Notes: a model not told the origin generated them from the sequence alone. Counted from the first letter of the stretch, positions 45,801 to 58,564 are shown. The stretch: DNA of 64,000 bases from Symsagittifera roscoffensis (GCF_963678635.1 NC_087064.1:13799599-13863598); one strand, 5' to 3'. Numbers and translations: made by a program.

Positions 45801-48488
45801 GGACGAGAAACCGAAAGGTAAACATGCATGTCTTTTCATTCGCTCTTGGACTGAATCCTCAGGATAAAATCCCTACTTTTATAATCCCCCCATCGAATTA
45901 AGATAGAAAAAATTGAAACAAATTATACATACTGCATAAAATCATGGAGAAGTTGATCAAGATTTTCGAGGCCGATTTAATTGATTTTCTGGTGTTCTCC
46001 GAAGACTGTATGAATATTTAAATTAGACGTAGGCAAGTTGTTGAAAAAAAAACGGACCAAATCTGCTATTTGTGGGTACTATTTGGATAGTTCTAACCAA
46101 AAAAATATGTTTTCATTTCAGCGCGCGATTCCTTCAAATTTAGTGTTATTTTGACGCCATTAGCGATTATAGAAAAAGTTTCGGACTGTTCGGCCAAAAA
46201 TGGATGTTGTTTAATCTTGCGATAAATACGTCATCAAAAGTTGCGCGTCCGCGCAAGCTTGCCAAACTGCGTTGTCAACTGCTGGTCAAGAGCCAGTAGA
46301 GTGATACTGGGTCTACAGTTTGAACAACAAAAATAAATGACTTTTTTCGTCATCTTTTTTGATTTCGTCCCAATTTTGTCGGCTTTTTGCTGATTCCTTG
46401 AGTAAGCTTTCGTTTTCAAGAGGGTTATTATAGTTCTTTGTTTTCTGGTTTATACTCATTAAATTTTATGTTAAAGAAACTTAAAAAATGCATTTTTTCT
46501 CATTTTTTGGAATGTATGTTTTCTGGTTATTTTTAAATATTAAAGTGGGTGGAATCATTTAGTTTTATTTTTTTGTTGTTGTTTTAGGGTTGAGCATTAT
46601 TATTTGAAATCGATTCAAGTTGATGGGATAGCGTTTGTTTTAAAATGGGAAGAAATATTCGAAGAAATTTCTTACATTTCCGGAATTTTTTTTTACAGTT
46701 TACTGTTTTGTCAGCAAAAGAAGGTGGTGAGTGTTTCTGTCAGCAGTTCTTTGTGGCTGAAGTTTTTGGAAAAAATGAATTTCCGTATTTGCTTCTTTAT
46801 TTCCATTACGGGCGTCTTTTTTATTATATTTTTTGTGGTGTGATCCAGCTCTCTTAACGTTGCGTATCATTTTCATATTTGATATAATTGGGTTAGTTTA
46901 TAGGCTGTCAGAGTTTGTTTTTCAAGTTCTTCTTTGTGGCAATTCAAGCTCCTTTTCGTGGCAATTGTTTGAAATTTTTGCATTCATTTGTTTTGTAATT
47001 TTTTTGTCAATTTTTTCTTTCAGTATGATCTTAGCTTATAGTAAAAAACGGCAAGGGCCTTTTTTTGTCCACAATTTTTCCTGTAGGTTATGGATGTTGG
47101 TTAGTTGCAAATTCATAATGTTTTTGATTGCATTTAGGAACTTCTGGATCGCGATTTTTTTACCAACATTTTTTAAATCGTTTCCATCCACTGGTTATGA
47201 GAAAGAAAGGAATGGAGTTTGTGTAGCCTGAATCCTTTTTTATGTGTTAGGTAATTGTTTTTATCATTGCAATAAGATTTTATTGATTTTTTTTAGCCTA
47301 CGACAATTTATTCAAGTTTTCACTTTTCGTTAGATTTCTTTCGATTTTTGGAATTTTGTTTTGTATCGCAAGAAGTTATTCATTCGGGACGACTTTGGGT
47401 GGTCATTTGGTCGAATCTCTGAGGAGCGGAGACGGCTTCATAAGTCTTTCATCCCCCTCCCTATAATCCGCCCCTGCCAGCACTAGTTTTTGGCAAAACG
47501 TTAACTCAAAAAAAAATTGAAGGCTTGCAGCTGATTATAAAAGTAGAAACCATATTTAGAATTAAGATGATTTATTCGCCTTTAATCAAGTTAAGTCTAA
47601 TTACGCCTGCGATTAGCAAGCGTTATCAATGTGGAATATAGACCTGTCTCAGGTTTAAAACTTGTTTAACAAAATCACTTGATTCAAAAGTCATATTAGC
47701 AGCGATGACTTTATATTAGTCGATCGTCTTGTAATTGATAGCTGTGACGTTGGAGACAATGTTATGTGTTGTTTAGGGATTATTGTGCTGGCGAATCTGG
47801 ACGTGCGTCCCACTGGTGACTCCTCCCGCAAGTTTTGCTTCGAGCTGGTGTCCCGAGAGAGCAGAGACCGACTGCCACAGGTCATCAAAGCCACCAAGGC
47901 CACAGAGGGGGGCACACATGTCAAGGGAAAACACTCCAGGTGAGATGCAGACTACCAACCAAACCACACAGTTTTAGACAGTTGCAGGCGTTGGGAAGCA
48001 ATAAAATACTATTGAAAAGTACAACATTGGTTCCATGTACAATATTGACGATTGAGTTCGTGTTCTTCTTAAATTTGGAATAGCCTAAGAAAGTTTGTCT
48101 ACCAAATGTCTTCTATGGAAAATGTTTGGTTAACTTACCGTTTAAAATTTAAATTTTTGTTATGGTATGTACATTTTTATTACCACATTTTTGTGGCACT
48201 TTTTATACCTTATTAAGTTTTAAGAATTGTTTAGTGCGGACCCTCCCCATATTACTTAAAGAAACAAGTATTTCGATTGATCATGATCTTATCTGCGATT
48301 CGCCCTTTTAAATGAAGAGTGCATTTTGTTGAAGGTACATAATGAGTGCGAGTAGTGAGGAAGAGAGAGACGAATGGATAGTGGCCATCAAAGACACCCT
48401 CAAAGTGGACATGGTGTATGCACTGCTCCAGTGGAGACAGAACAACAAACTCAGTCAACACTCTTCACTAGGACAGGCCTCGTTCTGA
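36884..48488 (+). CDS. Cytohesin-like protein with a Sec7 domain lacking the glutamate finger
   Basis: Seven exons with consistent phases: 36884-37083, 43931-44169, 44514-44748, 45200-45372, 45572-45817, 47777-47939 and 48335-48488; 469 residues. The order matches cytohesin/ARNO: coiled coil at ~33-76 (FTEDENQTLLLLRSNKEKLL), Sec7 at ~78-312, PH at ~326-441. Cytohesins activate Arf GTPases at membranes. Sec7 motif 2 is kept (INTSMNNNNVKDKMT, 259-273; cf. NTSLHNPNVKDK), but motif 1, YLGE in active GEFs, reads YLYK (175-178), so the catalytic Glu is Lys178. A Ser/Asn-rich insert (~100-140) interrupts early Sec7. The PH keeps YKEGGQYRTWKKRFFVL and a late Trp (433); most basic phosphoinositide contacts are present, but the usual GGR is GGQ and the C-terminal polybasic tail is missing. 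Predicted to bind lipid and perhaps Arf without exchange activity. Intron 1 is 6.8 kb. Family assignment is firm; inactivity is inferred. Confidence 0.88.
38193..38708 (+). repeat. 520-bp SINE-like repeat, copy 2
   Basis: Partner of 33001-33526, more diverged. The pol III boxes are degraded (GATCTGTAGCGTAGAGATAG; GGGTCGAACATGG). Ends CCTCGCCTCTGTGTT. Confidence 0.8.
41429..41801. mobile_element. MITE with compound inverted ends, TA target and GC-rich hairpin core
   Basis: 373 bp between TA dinucleotides (41427-41428, 41802-41803). The left end CAAAACAGTCCCATACAAAA is inverted at the right as ...TTTTGTATGGGGCTGTTTTG. Each arm holds several copies of ATACAAAACAGTCC, so inverted ends and direct repeats are combined. 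Inside are a 26-bp tandem duplication (CCAATTAATAATTGTTTTAA...) and a GC-rich palindromic core (CGCCGCGAAGCGGCG, GCGCGCGCAGCGCGC; about 41650-41715). No ORF. TA targeting suggests Tc1/mariner-like mobilisation; this is inference. Confidence 0.75.
42775..43510 (-). repeat. Dispersed repeat family C, copy interrupted by a MITE
   Basis: Left (42775-42861) and right (43225-43510) flanks of the MITE together match the reverse complement of 33590-33970, showing that the MITE split an older repeat. Confidence 0.75.
42862..43224. mobile_element. MITE with 9-bp target duplication inserted in repeat family C
   Basis: Flanked by identical GTTGAGTCG (42853-42861, 43225-43233). The ends share an inverted CGCGAAGGACCGAATG block: left CGCGAAGGACCGAATGGGCG, right CGCATTCGGTCCTTCGCG. 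A 9-bp duplication suits Mutator-like transposases. No coding sequence. A related short copy is at 56722-56870. Confidence 0.8.
47380..47476 (+). mobile_element. hAT-like non-autonomous element, right-end fragment
   Basis: Matches the right ~90 bp of 29264-29605 (CTTTGGGT..., GGTCGAATCYCTGAGG, ATCCGCCCCTG). The left part is missing. Confidence 0.7.
47606..47700 (+). repeat. Dispersed repeat, copy 2 (partner 24239-24330)
   Basis: Shares GCGATTAGCAAGCGTTAT and the following AACTTGTTTAACAAAATCAC block with 24239-24330. Located in the intron just before exon 6 of the cytohesin-like gene. Confidence 0.65.
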
Positions 48489-48644
48489 AGTCCTGAAAGT
48501 TGAAGCTCCTTGCCAGAGTTTAAGAAAATATCACAGTTAACGAAAAGGTGTCCCATTATCATCATCAGAATCGAAGCACCCAGTGATTTAGCTCCAAATA
48601 ACCTAGATAAAAGTCCTCATTGAGTTTGATTCTTCAAACAAAAG

Positions 48645-48953
48645 ATGCCATTTAATCACAAAGCACCAAAATATCACGATGAAAGATGTCTCATTCTAGA
48701 AGATGACCCAATAGATCGTTCGACAAAAACTTCCATGTCCTTCAGATCTGGAAATTTCCATATCAGATCTCCATATAGCCCACTGTATCACAAAAAGACT
48801 AACACGCTGCATTTATTAGATGGAAAAAATTATAATTACATAAGTGTCTATAAACCAGTCGGTTTTTTCCTGCGCGCGATGATGCCCCTGGAAATCCTCA
48901 CAAGTTACTTGCCTCGTAAATTGTTAGAAGACAGAAATTTCAATCTCAATTAG
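48645..48953 (+). other. 102-codon frame in the cytohesin-like 3' UTR
   Basis: It lies 156 nt after the main stop, in the same frame, and ends TAG 35 nt before the AATAAA. Between the main stop and this frame the only in-frame stops are TGA. It has no recognisable domain. Most likely 3' UTR sequence; listed because the frame is unusually free of TAA/TAG. Confidence 0.3.
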
Positions 48954-48988
48954 AGTTTTATAGCAGTCATGATGCGTCCAAATTTTGC

Positions 48989-48994
48989 AATAAA
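48989..48994 (+). terminator. AATAAA polyadenylation signal, cytohesin-like gene
   Basis: First AATAAA after the stop codon, about 500 nt downstream (...TTTTGCAATAAAGGAAAG). Confidence 0.6.
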
Positions 48995-50194
48995 GGAAAG
49001 GCTGCAATCCAGTATGTTTTGATACCACTCAATTCTCTCTTTTTGTGCCAAACTTTCAACGAACTTTGAAAATTTGTCACTGAATAGGTGAAGGATAGTC
49101 GTCCGAATTACACATTCATGTCAATTTACCACTCTTCTTGTCGAAAACATCCTTCGAAACACGACGTGGTCTTGTCTCGTAAAGTAAGAAAGATCAATAG
49201 ATTAAGAACTGAATTCTCCAAAAAATTCTAAAAACCCCTCACACCTCTTAGTGAGAGAATTTGTCATATGATGGGCGATGCATCTCAACAACTCTGCAGC
49301 CTCGAAACAGCATCATCCGTCGTTTCTTTGATTCTATTTTGTCAGCTCCTACGCTTCTTGAATATAGCAACTGTGGTATGCAAATATACTCAGCTTTTTG
49401 ATGCAGCGACTCTATGTAGGGGATTGTGAAAGAAAGTTTGAAAAACGGTAAAATGGCATTCAAGAGAAAATAAGACTGAATGAGAAAAATTTGAATAAAC
49501 TTTATTTCTCTATATACGCTTTGCTATTTATAACTGAACTGTCCTCAGTTTTTTGTTTTTGCTTTTCTAAATATTTATACAGCGCTCAATTTTTGACAAT
49601 ATTTCGGTAGCTGATAAATTAAAAATTCTTGCATATGTTTTCTTCTGTAAATCAGACCAAAGTTTTGCAAGTATGAACGAGAAATGTTTCTAAAGGTTAA
49701 TGGAAGTATGGAAGAAAAGTGTTTCTAAAGCCAAACAAGAGTAGGCAGTTGCTGTGTACATAGAGTTTTCCTACTATAATTATCATTGCAAAAAGTGTAA
49801 AATATATAAAAAAAATTGGTTCACTTTTTTGCCGTTTTCTTAGCAAAAAGAGATTGAAATTAGGCCTCACGAAGAAGCTTACAATAAAAATAAGTCAATG
49901 GCATAATGAAGCCAGATTGTGGGTGACTTTCTTAAGCGTTAATGAATTAACCATAAGTTGGTCTGAATAGCCGAAATCCCACCAGTATTTTTCGACACAG
50001 GGAGAATTTGTTGGAATCCGAATCACTAGTAAGCCTTTGATATGAGACTACACTTTTAAGCTTGAAAACTTAGTTTTACTCAATTAAAGGTAGTTTTTTA
50101 GAGCAATTTTGGGTTCAAAAACTTGAAAAATCAAAAAATTTCCGCAAAAAAGTTTTAAAAAAATTCAATTTTTCAATTTTTTCTAGTCATTATT

Positions 50195-50388
50195 CAAAAA
50201 CGGTTTTCCAATTGACCGATTTTACCATGACTCTTAAATATGCCTAAGTTCTAATATTTCGTTCAGATTTTTTTTATCACAACATGCAGATAAAAACGAC
50301 ACCAATTTGAGAAAACATTTTTGTATTTTTCTAAGACTGTGGTCGGAACATACTGTGCTACTTGCACAGTAATCGGCTATCCGTGTTA
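50195..50388 (+). repeat. Dispersed repeat, copy 2 (partner 28590-28805)
   Basis: Same ordered blocks as at 28590-28805, including AAGACTGTGGTCGGAACAT and CGGCTATCCGTGTT. Confidence 0.75.
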
Positions 50389-50462
50389 AATTTCCGATGA
50401 GTTTAAATCTCATGAGGTGAACTTGCTTCATTCAAACGCATCGCATGCTGTTTTTAAACGGT

Positions 50463-50570
50463 TTTTTAAGACTAGCGTGGCTCAGTGTTGCAAGGTGTTC
50501 GTGGCTGATTGTTATAAGGTTTCAGATTATCAAAGTGCAAGTGCCTCATTCGAATACCGCAGTCCTCCCT
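50463..50570 (+). repeat. tRNA-like SINE head
   Basis: A-box-like GCGTGGCTCAGTGTTGCAAG and B-box-like ATTCGAATACC about 75 bp apart. Directly follows the dispersed repeat ending near 50388. Weak evidence. Confidence 0.4.
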
Positions 50571-52424
50571 TTTTAAGGCTTATTTCGTCCATGGTCAAGG
50601 CTTGCTATCTTCAAAGGCTTTTTTTGCGTGCTCCATTTTTCGTTTTGTTGCCAGTATTTGTGAAGCCAAATGCAACAAGAAACTATTGCCATCATTTTGC
50701 GAATTTTTTTTTGAAAAACATGTGCATATATTTACTTAATCTTAGTTATTTCTAGTTCTAACCTTTCATACTTAGATTTTTCAAAGCAAATTAAGCAAAT
50801 TAACAAATGATTCTTTTCTACTAAATTTTTGATTAAGTGTAATGAGAAAAGTGAATTTCACTTATTCAGCTAGAATGTTTGTTTTCAATTTTTTTTTGAT
50901 GGTTTGTCTTTTAATTTCTGTTTGACTTCACTCAAATCCATTTGCTAAATGGAACGTAAACTATGCTTTAAAGTACAAACGAAGCAAAAAAAAACGCGAT
51001 TGACTTGTTTCAAAATTGAACATTAAGTTGAAGATCTAAAAGAGTTTAAAAATTGCCTAGTTTTTGAGAAATGTTAGTGTCAATGAAGAAACTTGTATAG
51101 GTCGGGTTGATTTTTGTTCTGTTCTCAGGATAAAGATAATTAAGTGACGCTTAATTTTGTTCACGCTTGAATGCTGAGCTCACAAGTGAAAAACTCCTTT
51201 GGCTCAAACCTGAATGAATTGACTTCTATTTTCAAAAATGGAGGTGGGGATTTTCTAATCAGCAATGTGTGTCAGGCAAGTTGCGGTTAAAACCATTTAT
51301 GCAATCATAGATTTGCATCGATCTACTTCATTTGTTCATGACATGTCAAAGATTGTCGGCTTTGTTTCCGCTTCGCAAGTTTTGTTTCGTTTCTAATTTA
51401 TTATCAATTGTCTTTCTTGGCATGTTTGCCTGTAGACTGTGAACTTTAATCCAGAGATAAAAATTATGGTAGACATTTTTCTTTTTTTACTCACGTTTTT
51501 ATGCTCTTGATGAATCGCAATTGGCCTGAAGTTTCGCTTCGCCTCTATTTATTTTTGAACAAAATGTGTGTCAAAGTTTTCGCTTAAAACGATTGTTTAA
51601 GTTGACATTGTTTTCCTATCGCTTATTTTAATTTGTTTTTTACTAATGCAAATACTTCTCCGAGAAAATTGTATATGAGTGCATGCCTCTTTTTTATGAT
51701 TGGCTGGATGGATACACAGGGCATAATAGGATGAAAATGTTATTATTTAAAATCGAACACGATTATATGCGGTGTTTAAAATCATACTTTGTCGACGTTA
51801 CTCAGTCTTATTAGTTCTCTGCAAAGCTACAACCCACAAACTTGTAACTTATTGCCCGGTTTCATAGAAAATATTGCGTAAATTATGCTGGACAAGTTGG
51901 GCTTATCAAAGTGGGTCAATTGTTTTCGACTAAATTCAAGATTTCGGGCCCTGATAGGTATGTCTAGAATATTATGTTTCGGGAACATCTTTTCGTGAAG
52001 CTTTTATCGGCTTGTTCTCTCTTTGTACAAAACTTTTGCGGCCGCTTCTTCGCTCAAGATTTATTTATTGTGTTTTTTTTGGAAAAAAACTTGTTGAAGC
52101 CCAATTTTATATTTAGGCAGTACGACTATTGATTTCTTACACAATACTACGATCTCAGATAAAAAAGTAATCTACGTTTGAAATTTTTGATCGAATCTGG
52201 AACTGATGGCAATAGGCATGGGTAAAGTTTATTCTAGAATTCGTCTTTTTTTCACGTACGTTACTTCAATTACGCCAAAAACCTAACCGTTTACCTTCTA
52301 AAATTGAGGATGTTGAATATCCGCATAATCTGTCTTTTTGGAAAACTCCCACAATTTGATCAATTTTAGCAGAATCCTTTAAACTCTCACCACGCTGGAA
52401 ATAATAATTTTGAATTTCGATTAG

Positions 52425-55400
52425 TTATTTATTGACTAGATGAGTTTTTCCAATTGACATCAAGAAGCCGTTCCAGTCGTACGGAAGTATTGCATAATCT
52501 AAAGTGTACATCACATTTCCCAGAAACCAAATCTGAGAATCTGTCAACTGGCTGAAATACTGGATAACTTTGGCGTTCGTATCGCTTGATTTAATTTCAG
52601 GCAAGGTCGTTTCGTTCTTGAAGACGATTGGGTACTTGGGAAGTACCTGTTCTAAGTGCTGTTGGAGGTTCTCAAACAAGACCACATCTCGCCAGTTTGA
52701 AGAACAGACTTGACAGCTCTCGGCAACCACTGACTCCCAATGCCACCACACCCAGTCAGGAACAGGCTTCTGAAAAAGAATCAATAACGAATCAGAGATC
52801 AATTTAATTGTTTTTTAATTGTCATATTCGACATGGACTCAAAACGAGCAAACAAGCTCTTCTAGTTGGAACTGTGATTTGGGTGACCTGGATGAACGCA
52901 TGAATTGAGTAAAAAATAAGAAAAGAGCCTGATTTCTTTAGTATCTCTTATAGAAAGTTTTTGAATCTTTTTTGCATTTTGACAAATTTTCTGGAAGGTG
53001 ACCCTATCTATTTTTTGGCCAGTCTAACTTTTTTTTGCTCAATTATACAATTTTTTAGATACTTCTACAGTGACTTTTCTTCTCTCAATGTTTTGGTTAA
53101 AAAGATCAGAAGCCATTACTATTGAACCTGGCATGAAATCGGTGTGTTCCTTCGTTATTTACCATACAAGCATGAGGGGAAATTTAGAAGGACTTTTAAA
53201 CTATTTCAGAACATCGACGACAAATAGCTCGTGAACAGAGCTAGAACAGCCTTCTAGGTTATTGCTCAAAGAATTATTATTTTGCTTGACACTAGTTACC
53301 CTTATTGTTATCCGCTATGCCTGCTCATCTTCAAAAGTTGTTATTAATCAAATTTAGGACCCGTATTTCCAACCCCTAGTAAACCCTTAAAGCACCCGAA
53401 CGTTGAGTTGAGAGTTTCAAGTTCTGTTAGTTTTTTCATATCTAAAAATATCCCGAAAACAAAAAATTATATAATTAAGGATTTTATTCTGAAAGCACAA
53501 ATGCAAGTTAATAGTGTAACCTGAGATTGCCTCACCGTAAGGTTGAGAATTGTAAGTGGTTAGCATTTTCTAAATCTGTGTTTTTTTTTATGAAAAGACA
53601 TACAAATCGCAATAATTCGCAGACCAAAAGAGTTTAAGCACTAGTTTTTGCAGGTCAGATTTGCAACCCTTATGTGCACAGTACCCTAGAGTTGAGAATC
53701 TCATTTTTGTCCAATTAAATTTGACATGAAAAATTTTTGAAATTTGCATTGCGAAATAAAGAAAAAACTGCATTTGAAGCATCCACGGTTCAACAGATGT
53801 ATAGTTAAAATAATAAATGACCTGGGAAATTGAAAATGTTCAATTCGATAAAACAAATCAAACGTTGCATAACATGGGCATTTTATTAAACATGCCATGA
53901 TAATTCTTTGAGCAATAAACGAGAAGACTGTTTTAGCTCTGTTCACGGTTCAACAGATGTATAGTTAAAATAATAGCTGACCTGCGAAATTTAAAAAGTT
54001 GAATTTGATATAAACATATTAAGCGTTGCAAAACAAGGGCAATTTATTAAACATGTCAACAAAAAGACTTCTTAGCCATGTGTCAAGTGAAACGCCAATT
54101 AAATAATGTATAGATAGATTCTGATTATCGTTTATTACCCTTGCGGTATTGCAATTGGGTACTAGGCTTTTTTCCGTAAATAACTTTGTTGACAGGACTA
54201 ATCACCTCCAGGTGGTACTTTGGTTCATAATAAATTCCAACTTCTTACTGTCTCCTGCACACTTCGCCTGGAAGTAACAAAAATTTCGTTTGTTCCCCTG
54301 ATATTTCTTTCGGTTTTCGTCTTGATTGAATTTGGCCGTTTTTGTCGACTTGGTCGGCTCTTGTTGCGTCGTTTGATAATAGAATTTTTTTTTTGGTGTG
54401 TATGTGTTTTGAGGGGAGGGGAGACTTAATTTGTTCTTATTTATTAAGCATTTTTTGATTTTTGTTGGCATGAATGGCTTCTGAGGTTTTTTCCGTATTG
54501 TTACCGCTTGCTAAGTTTTCTGATCATGCTAAGTTTGAATTCTATTGTCTGGCACGTTTTTTCAAACCTTTTTGTAAAATATAGTTGTTTGTATAGTGAT
54601 AGAACATCAATATTACGCTTTAACCTCGATATTATGATTTTTCGACTTTCGATTAGGCTCTGTTTTGTTTGGGAATTGTGTACAACACCTTGATTTCAGT
54701 ACATATATGGTTTTTGTTTCTTTGGGAAATACATCTTTTTTCCAAAAAGATTTAATTCTGTCGGCTTTAATTCTGTCAGCTTTAATTCTGTCTGCTTTAA
54801 TTCTGTCGGCTCATTTTCCTAAAATTTTATTTTCTACAAATTTCCCATATGGTTTATGAGTCTTTGGCCCCAAATTTAAGTTTTCTTATGTTCAAATTCA
54901 ACGCCACTTAGAACTCTTTAAAAGTTTAAATTTATTTAAACATAAGAAAAACGATTTTCATTTTTTTGTTTTCTATTTGTTTCTTCAACGATAACCACGT
55001 TTGAAGTCTACTTCGATAGTTCTTGAGTGTCACGCTGTTTTAATTTTATACTTGTTGTATGGCAAGTGGTGCGAGGCTCAGCTTTGCCTCTGTGTCATGA
55101 TTATTACGATTATGATTATAAATTGTAAATGGCAAAAAACTGACTCACATCTGGAGAAGCGTCCCGGATTTTCCCATTGTTTCTCAAAAACATGTGAATG
55201 ATATAATCAACGAAATCTTGAAATCCCACATCTATGGTTTTCACTCCTTGCATTGGTATCTCGTACAGTTTAGACGCAGTCTTGTGGCTGTTTTTGACGT
55301 ACAGGGCAATGTTTTTTGCAAAGCCTCTCCAAGCTGAGCATATCTTGGGTTGGCATTCTCGCAATTTGTTTAGGAACGCTGAAAAATATCATTGCTCGCA

Positions 55401-58400
55401 GGAGTAAATTGAGATGCTCTGTGTAATGGGGTTTTAAAATGTTTCAAAGATAAACCATTTTTCCGAAAAAGGTGACTTTTCGACAAAAATTTGAAACCAG
55501 TTTGACTTCTACTGAAAAACATCGAAGTCTCGAGCGCTTGCGTTTCACTATAAACACCAATAGCGTGTTAAATAGATTTTGACTTCTCAATTTGGGTTGG
55601 CCCATTTTTTCCTACTATTGGTTTTGGCAGCTCTTTTTGATTTCTTTCTAAAAGTGAGTGGCACAGGAAACGGGAGCGTGCATCAAAAAAGCTGCCTTTT
55701 TCCTCAAAAAATTGCAAACAAAAACGTTTACATGTCACAAAACGCATGTTCTCAGAGTTTTGATGGTGGATAAAAATCCTCAAAATGCGGAATTGGCGCC
55801 AAATATGCCTTCGCAGTATTTAAGGCTGCTATAGGGGATCGCAATATTGAGCAGCCCGTAATTACTTACCTCCCCCATTTAACTACTGATTGTTGCTTAC
55901 AAATATTCATAGAAAACCTACTCAACTTTTCAGTTTCGATCTACAATTTTGAATTTTTCAGAGGCGCCCCGCTGAGGTGCTCGACGCTTGATTTGACTTT
56001 TTGGAACAAGTTCAAAACAAGTATTTATTTTATCCTATTATATTCTTGATAAACTATCTCTGTAAAATACTTAGAAGTAACCAATCATGATCCATAAGTA
56101 AAACTTACAATAATTTGTAAGGCGGAAACTATTTACAGTTTCAGCCAGAAGAGAATAAATTTAACTTAGCAAACAGTTGCTCTTCCTCAGGATAGTTCTT
56201 GATATCAAGCCTCGCAAATACCAGTATACACTAGGTCTATTGAGACTAGGAGATATACGAGTAAGATTAACATTGGTATTAGACTAAGAAGTTGCACGAA
56301 TCTATCCGGCCGAAAATAAGATGGTGTACCTCATCTGAAGAGCGTGACAAACAGACGGTGTACCTCATCTGAAATTACTCTATGAGTGAGCCACCCCGGA
56401 CTTAAACTCACTTTATTCAATTTTGTTAGACTTTAATGGACTTAGTTCGTTTTTTTTCGGAATAGTTAAAGTAACCAATCAGCTGAAGTTAATTATCTAA
56501 AAATTTGACCTCTGTTGATCTTGCCTGAAAGCATTCTGTGCATGGGTTCTCGGATGACGATGAACGCATTGATGTGTCCAGTTGCCTCCTTCACAGTTGC
56601 CTTAGATCCCCGTTTCAATAAAGATCTCGTCAGAAAAGTACTGCCGGATTTGGTGTTCAAGCAGAAACTGTACGCCCTAAAATAAAGCCGGTAAACAAAC
56701 GCATGTCTTAGCTGGATATTCGCATGCGCGAAGAACCGAATGATCGAAAAATTTCAACCAATCAGCGGCCTTAGAACAGTCGAAAACACTTATTTTTCAG
56801 GTTATTTCTCTCCGCTTTTTGAATATTTATTCTGATTGGCTGATTTATGTTCGACATTGTTTCGACAGTGTTAGAATGAATTGGTCCAGGGCTAAGTCCA
56901 GTCAGAGTTTTTAATTTTAACGTCAAGTACCCGCTTTGTAGTCTAAAATAAATGCTCTCTGCTGTTTCCTGATCGCTTCTGTTTCCTTGGGTCTCAAAAG
57001 AAGTTGCTTTCTAGTTTTGCAACGAAAGAGTTACGGGCCGAACGAAGAGACTTTCGTTTAACTTTTTTTTGCCCCTCTATTGCGTCTTCGTTTACAGGCA
57101 AAATAATTTTCACGGCGGAAACTGACCGCAATGAATCCAATTCGGTAATAATTGAAAGAATATAAAGGTGCTTAGCGGATACCCAAAGATTAATTACTTA
57201 CTGCCGGTTACAGAACCAAATGAAGAAATTGGTTTAGAGTCTACCTGTTCATTGGAAAAAACTGAGTCGTAAATAAAATCTATCAGTATGTGAAGATCGT
57301 TTTTACTTTAAAAATTTCCATCCGCCAAAGTAGTAAGTTGTTCTTTCTTTTTCTGTTGTAAAATTTGTGTCTGAATAATGTTAATTACATATGTACTGAA
57401 TTTTGGCCGCGGCATTCTGGAAATAAAACTACAACCTCGACCAGTGATGGTTACCCTATAAAGATAAAAGTATACAATGCGTAACGTTTTTTGTTGTGAG
57501 AAGTAAATAAAAATTAGCTATACTTTTATCTCGAATTTCAATAGATACTGTGGGTGACCATAGGTGGAATCGTTGGGTAGAACGATTAGTTTATATAGTC
57601 AATCAAAACTTATGGGGATGGCCGTGGAATCTGCAAAACAATCCTTTCGTCAGCTCTAGAACAAAAAGCGAACAAAAAACCATGCGATCGTCCATACAAA
57701 ACACCATAGGTTCGGTCTTCATTCAAAAAGTTTTCATAGATCAAGTAACGCAAGGTAGAATTTTAGCTCCTGAATGCAATTTATATTCTCGTGTAAGAAA
57801 CGGCAGAAAAATGGAGCGCCGACGATGCCGCAGATGACGAATACCCAGATTAGGCTATGAAGCGATCCAAATAGTGCAAAGAAAACCGAGTTTCATGGAA
57901 AAAAAAACATTATTTCAAATAAAAAAAGTTTTCGTTTGAAAATGAGTTGACAATCGTTTCATAAATTTAATTGATGCCGGAAAATTTTGGTAGCTAGCCA
58001 AATTGCTTTTTTTAAAAGTCCACGCGCTTTTACAAGAGTTATTCAAGGGTGTCACAGGTTAGAACCTTCCATGCTGAGGAAGATCTGGAAACGTTATTTG
58101 CAATGCTACCTGCTCACGCAACCAAATTTGAGAAATGAGCGCTTGAGGATTAGCTAGTTTGAATTTTTTGGTTATTGAGAAAAAAGACTCGAGCTGCTGA
58201 AGAGAGCTCAAAAAACACTATAAATAAATATTCAGAGGAACAGCGAGATAAAGAGAGAGATAGAGAGAGATAGAGGGGGAGGGAGCAGAGGAGAGGAGAG
58301 GCAGAGAGAGAAGAGAGAGAGAGAGTGAGAGAGATAGGTGAGATAAAGGGCATAGAGAGAGAGAGGCGAGATAGAGGGAATTGAAAGAGAAAGAGAAGAG

Positions 58401-58564
58401 AAGAGAAGAGGAGAGGAAAGAAAAGGAAAGGAAAGGAAAGGAGAGGAGAAGAGAAGAGAAGAGAAGAGAAGAGAGGAGAGGAGAGGAGAGGAGAGGAGAG
58501 GAGAGAAGAGAAGAGAAGAGAAGAGAGGAGAGGAGAGGAGAGGAGAGAGAGAGAGAGACAGCGG

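Larger units (their letters stand above)
48995..52424. other. Convergent intergenic region
   Basis: Between the 3' ends of the cytohesin-like (+) and sulfotransferase (-) genes. It holds a dispersed repeat (50195-50388), a SINE-like block (50463-50570) and a hairpin-family end (51519-51549). AATAAATAAA on the minus strand at about 52062-52071 is a candidate polyA signal for the sulfotransferase. No gene recognised. Confidence 0.6.

Noticed and set aside
48486-48953. Selenocysteine readthrough of TGA codons in the cytohesin-like mRNA
   Set aside because: No known selenoprotein of this family and no SECIS-like structure recognised; kept only as a low-interest frame observation.
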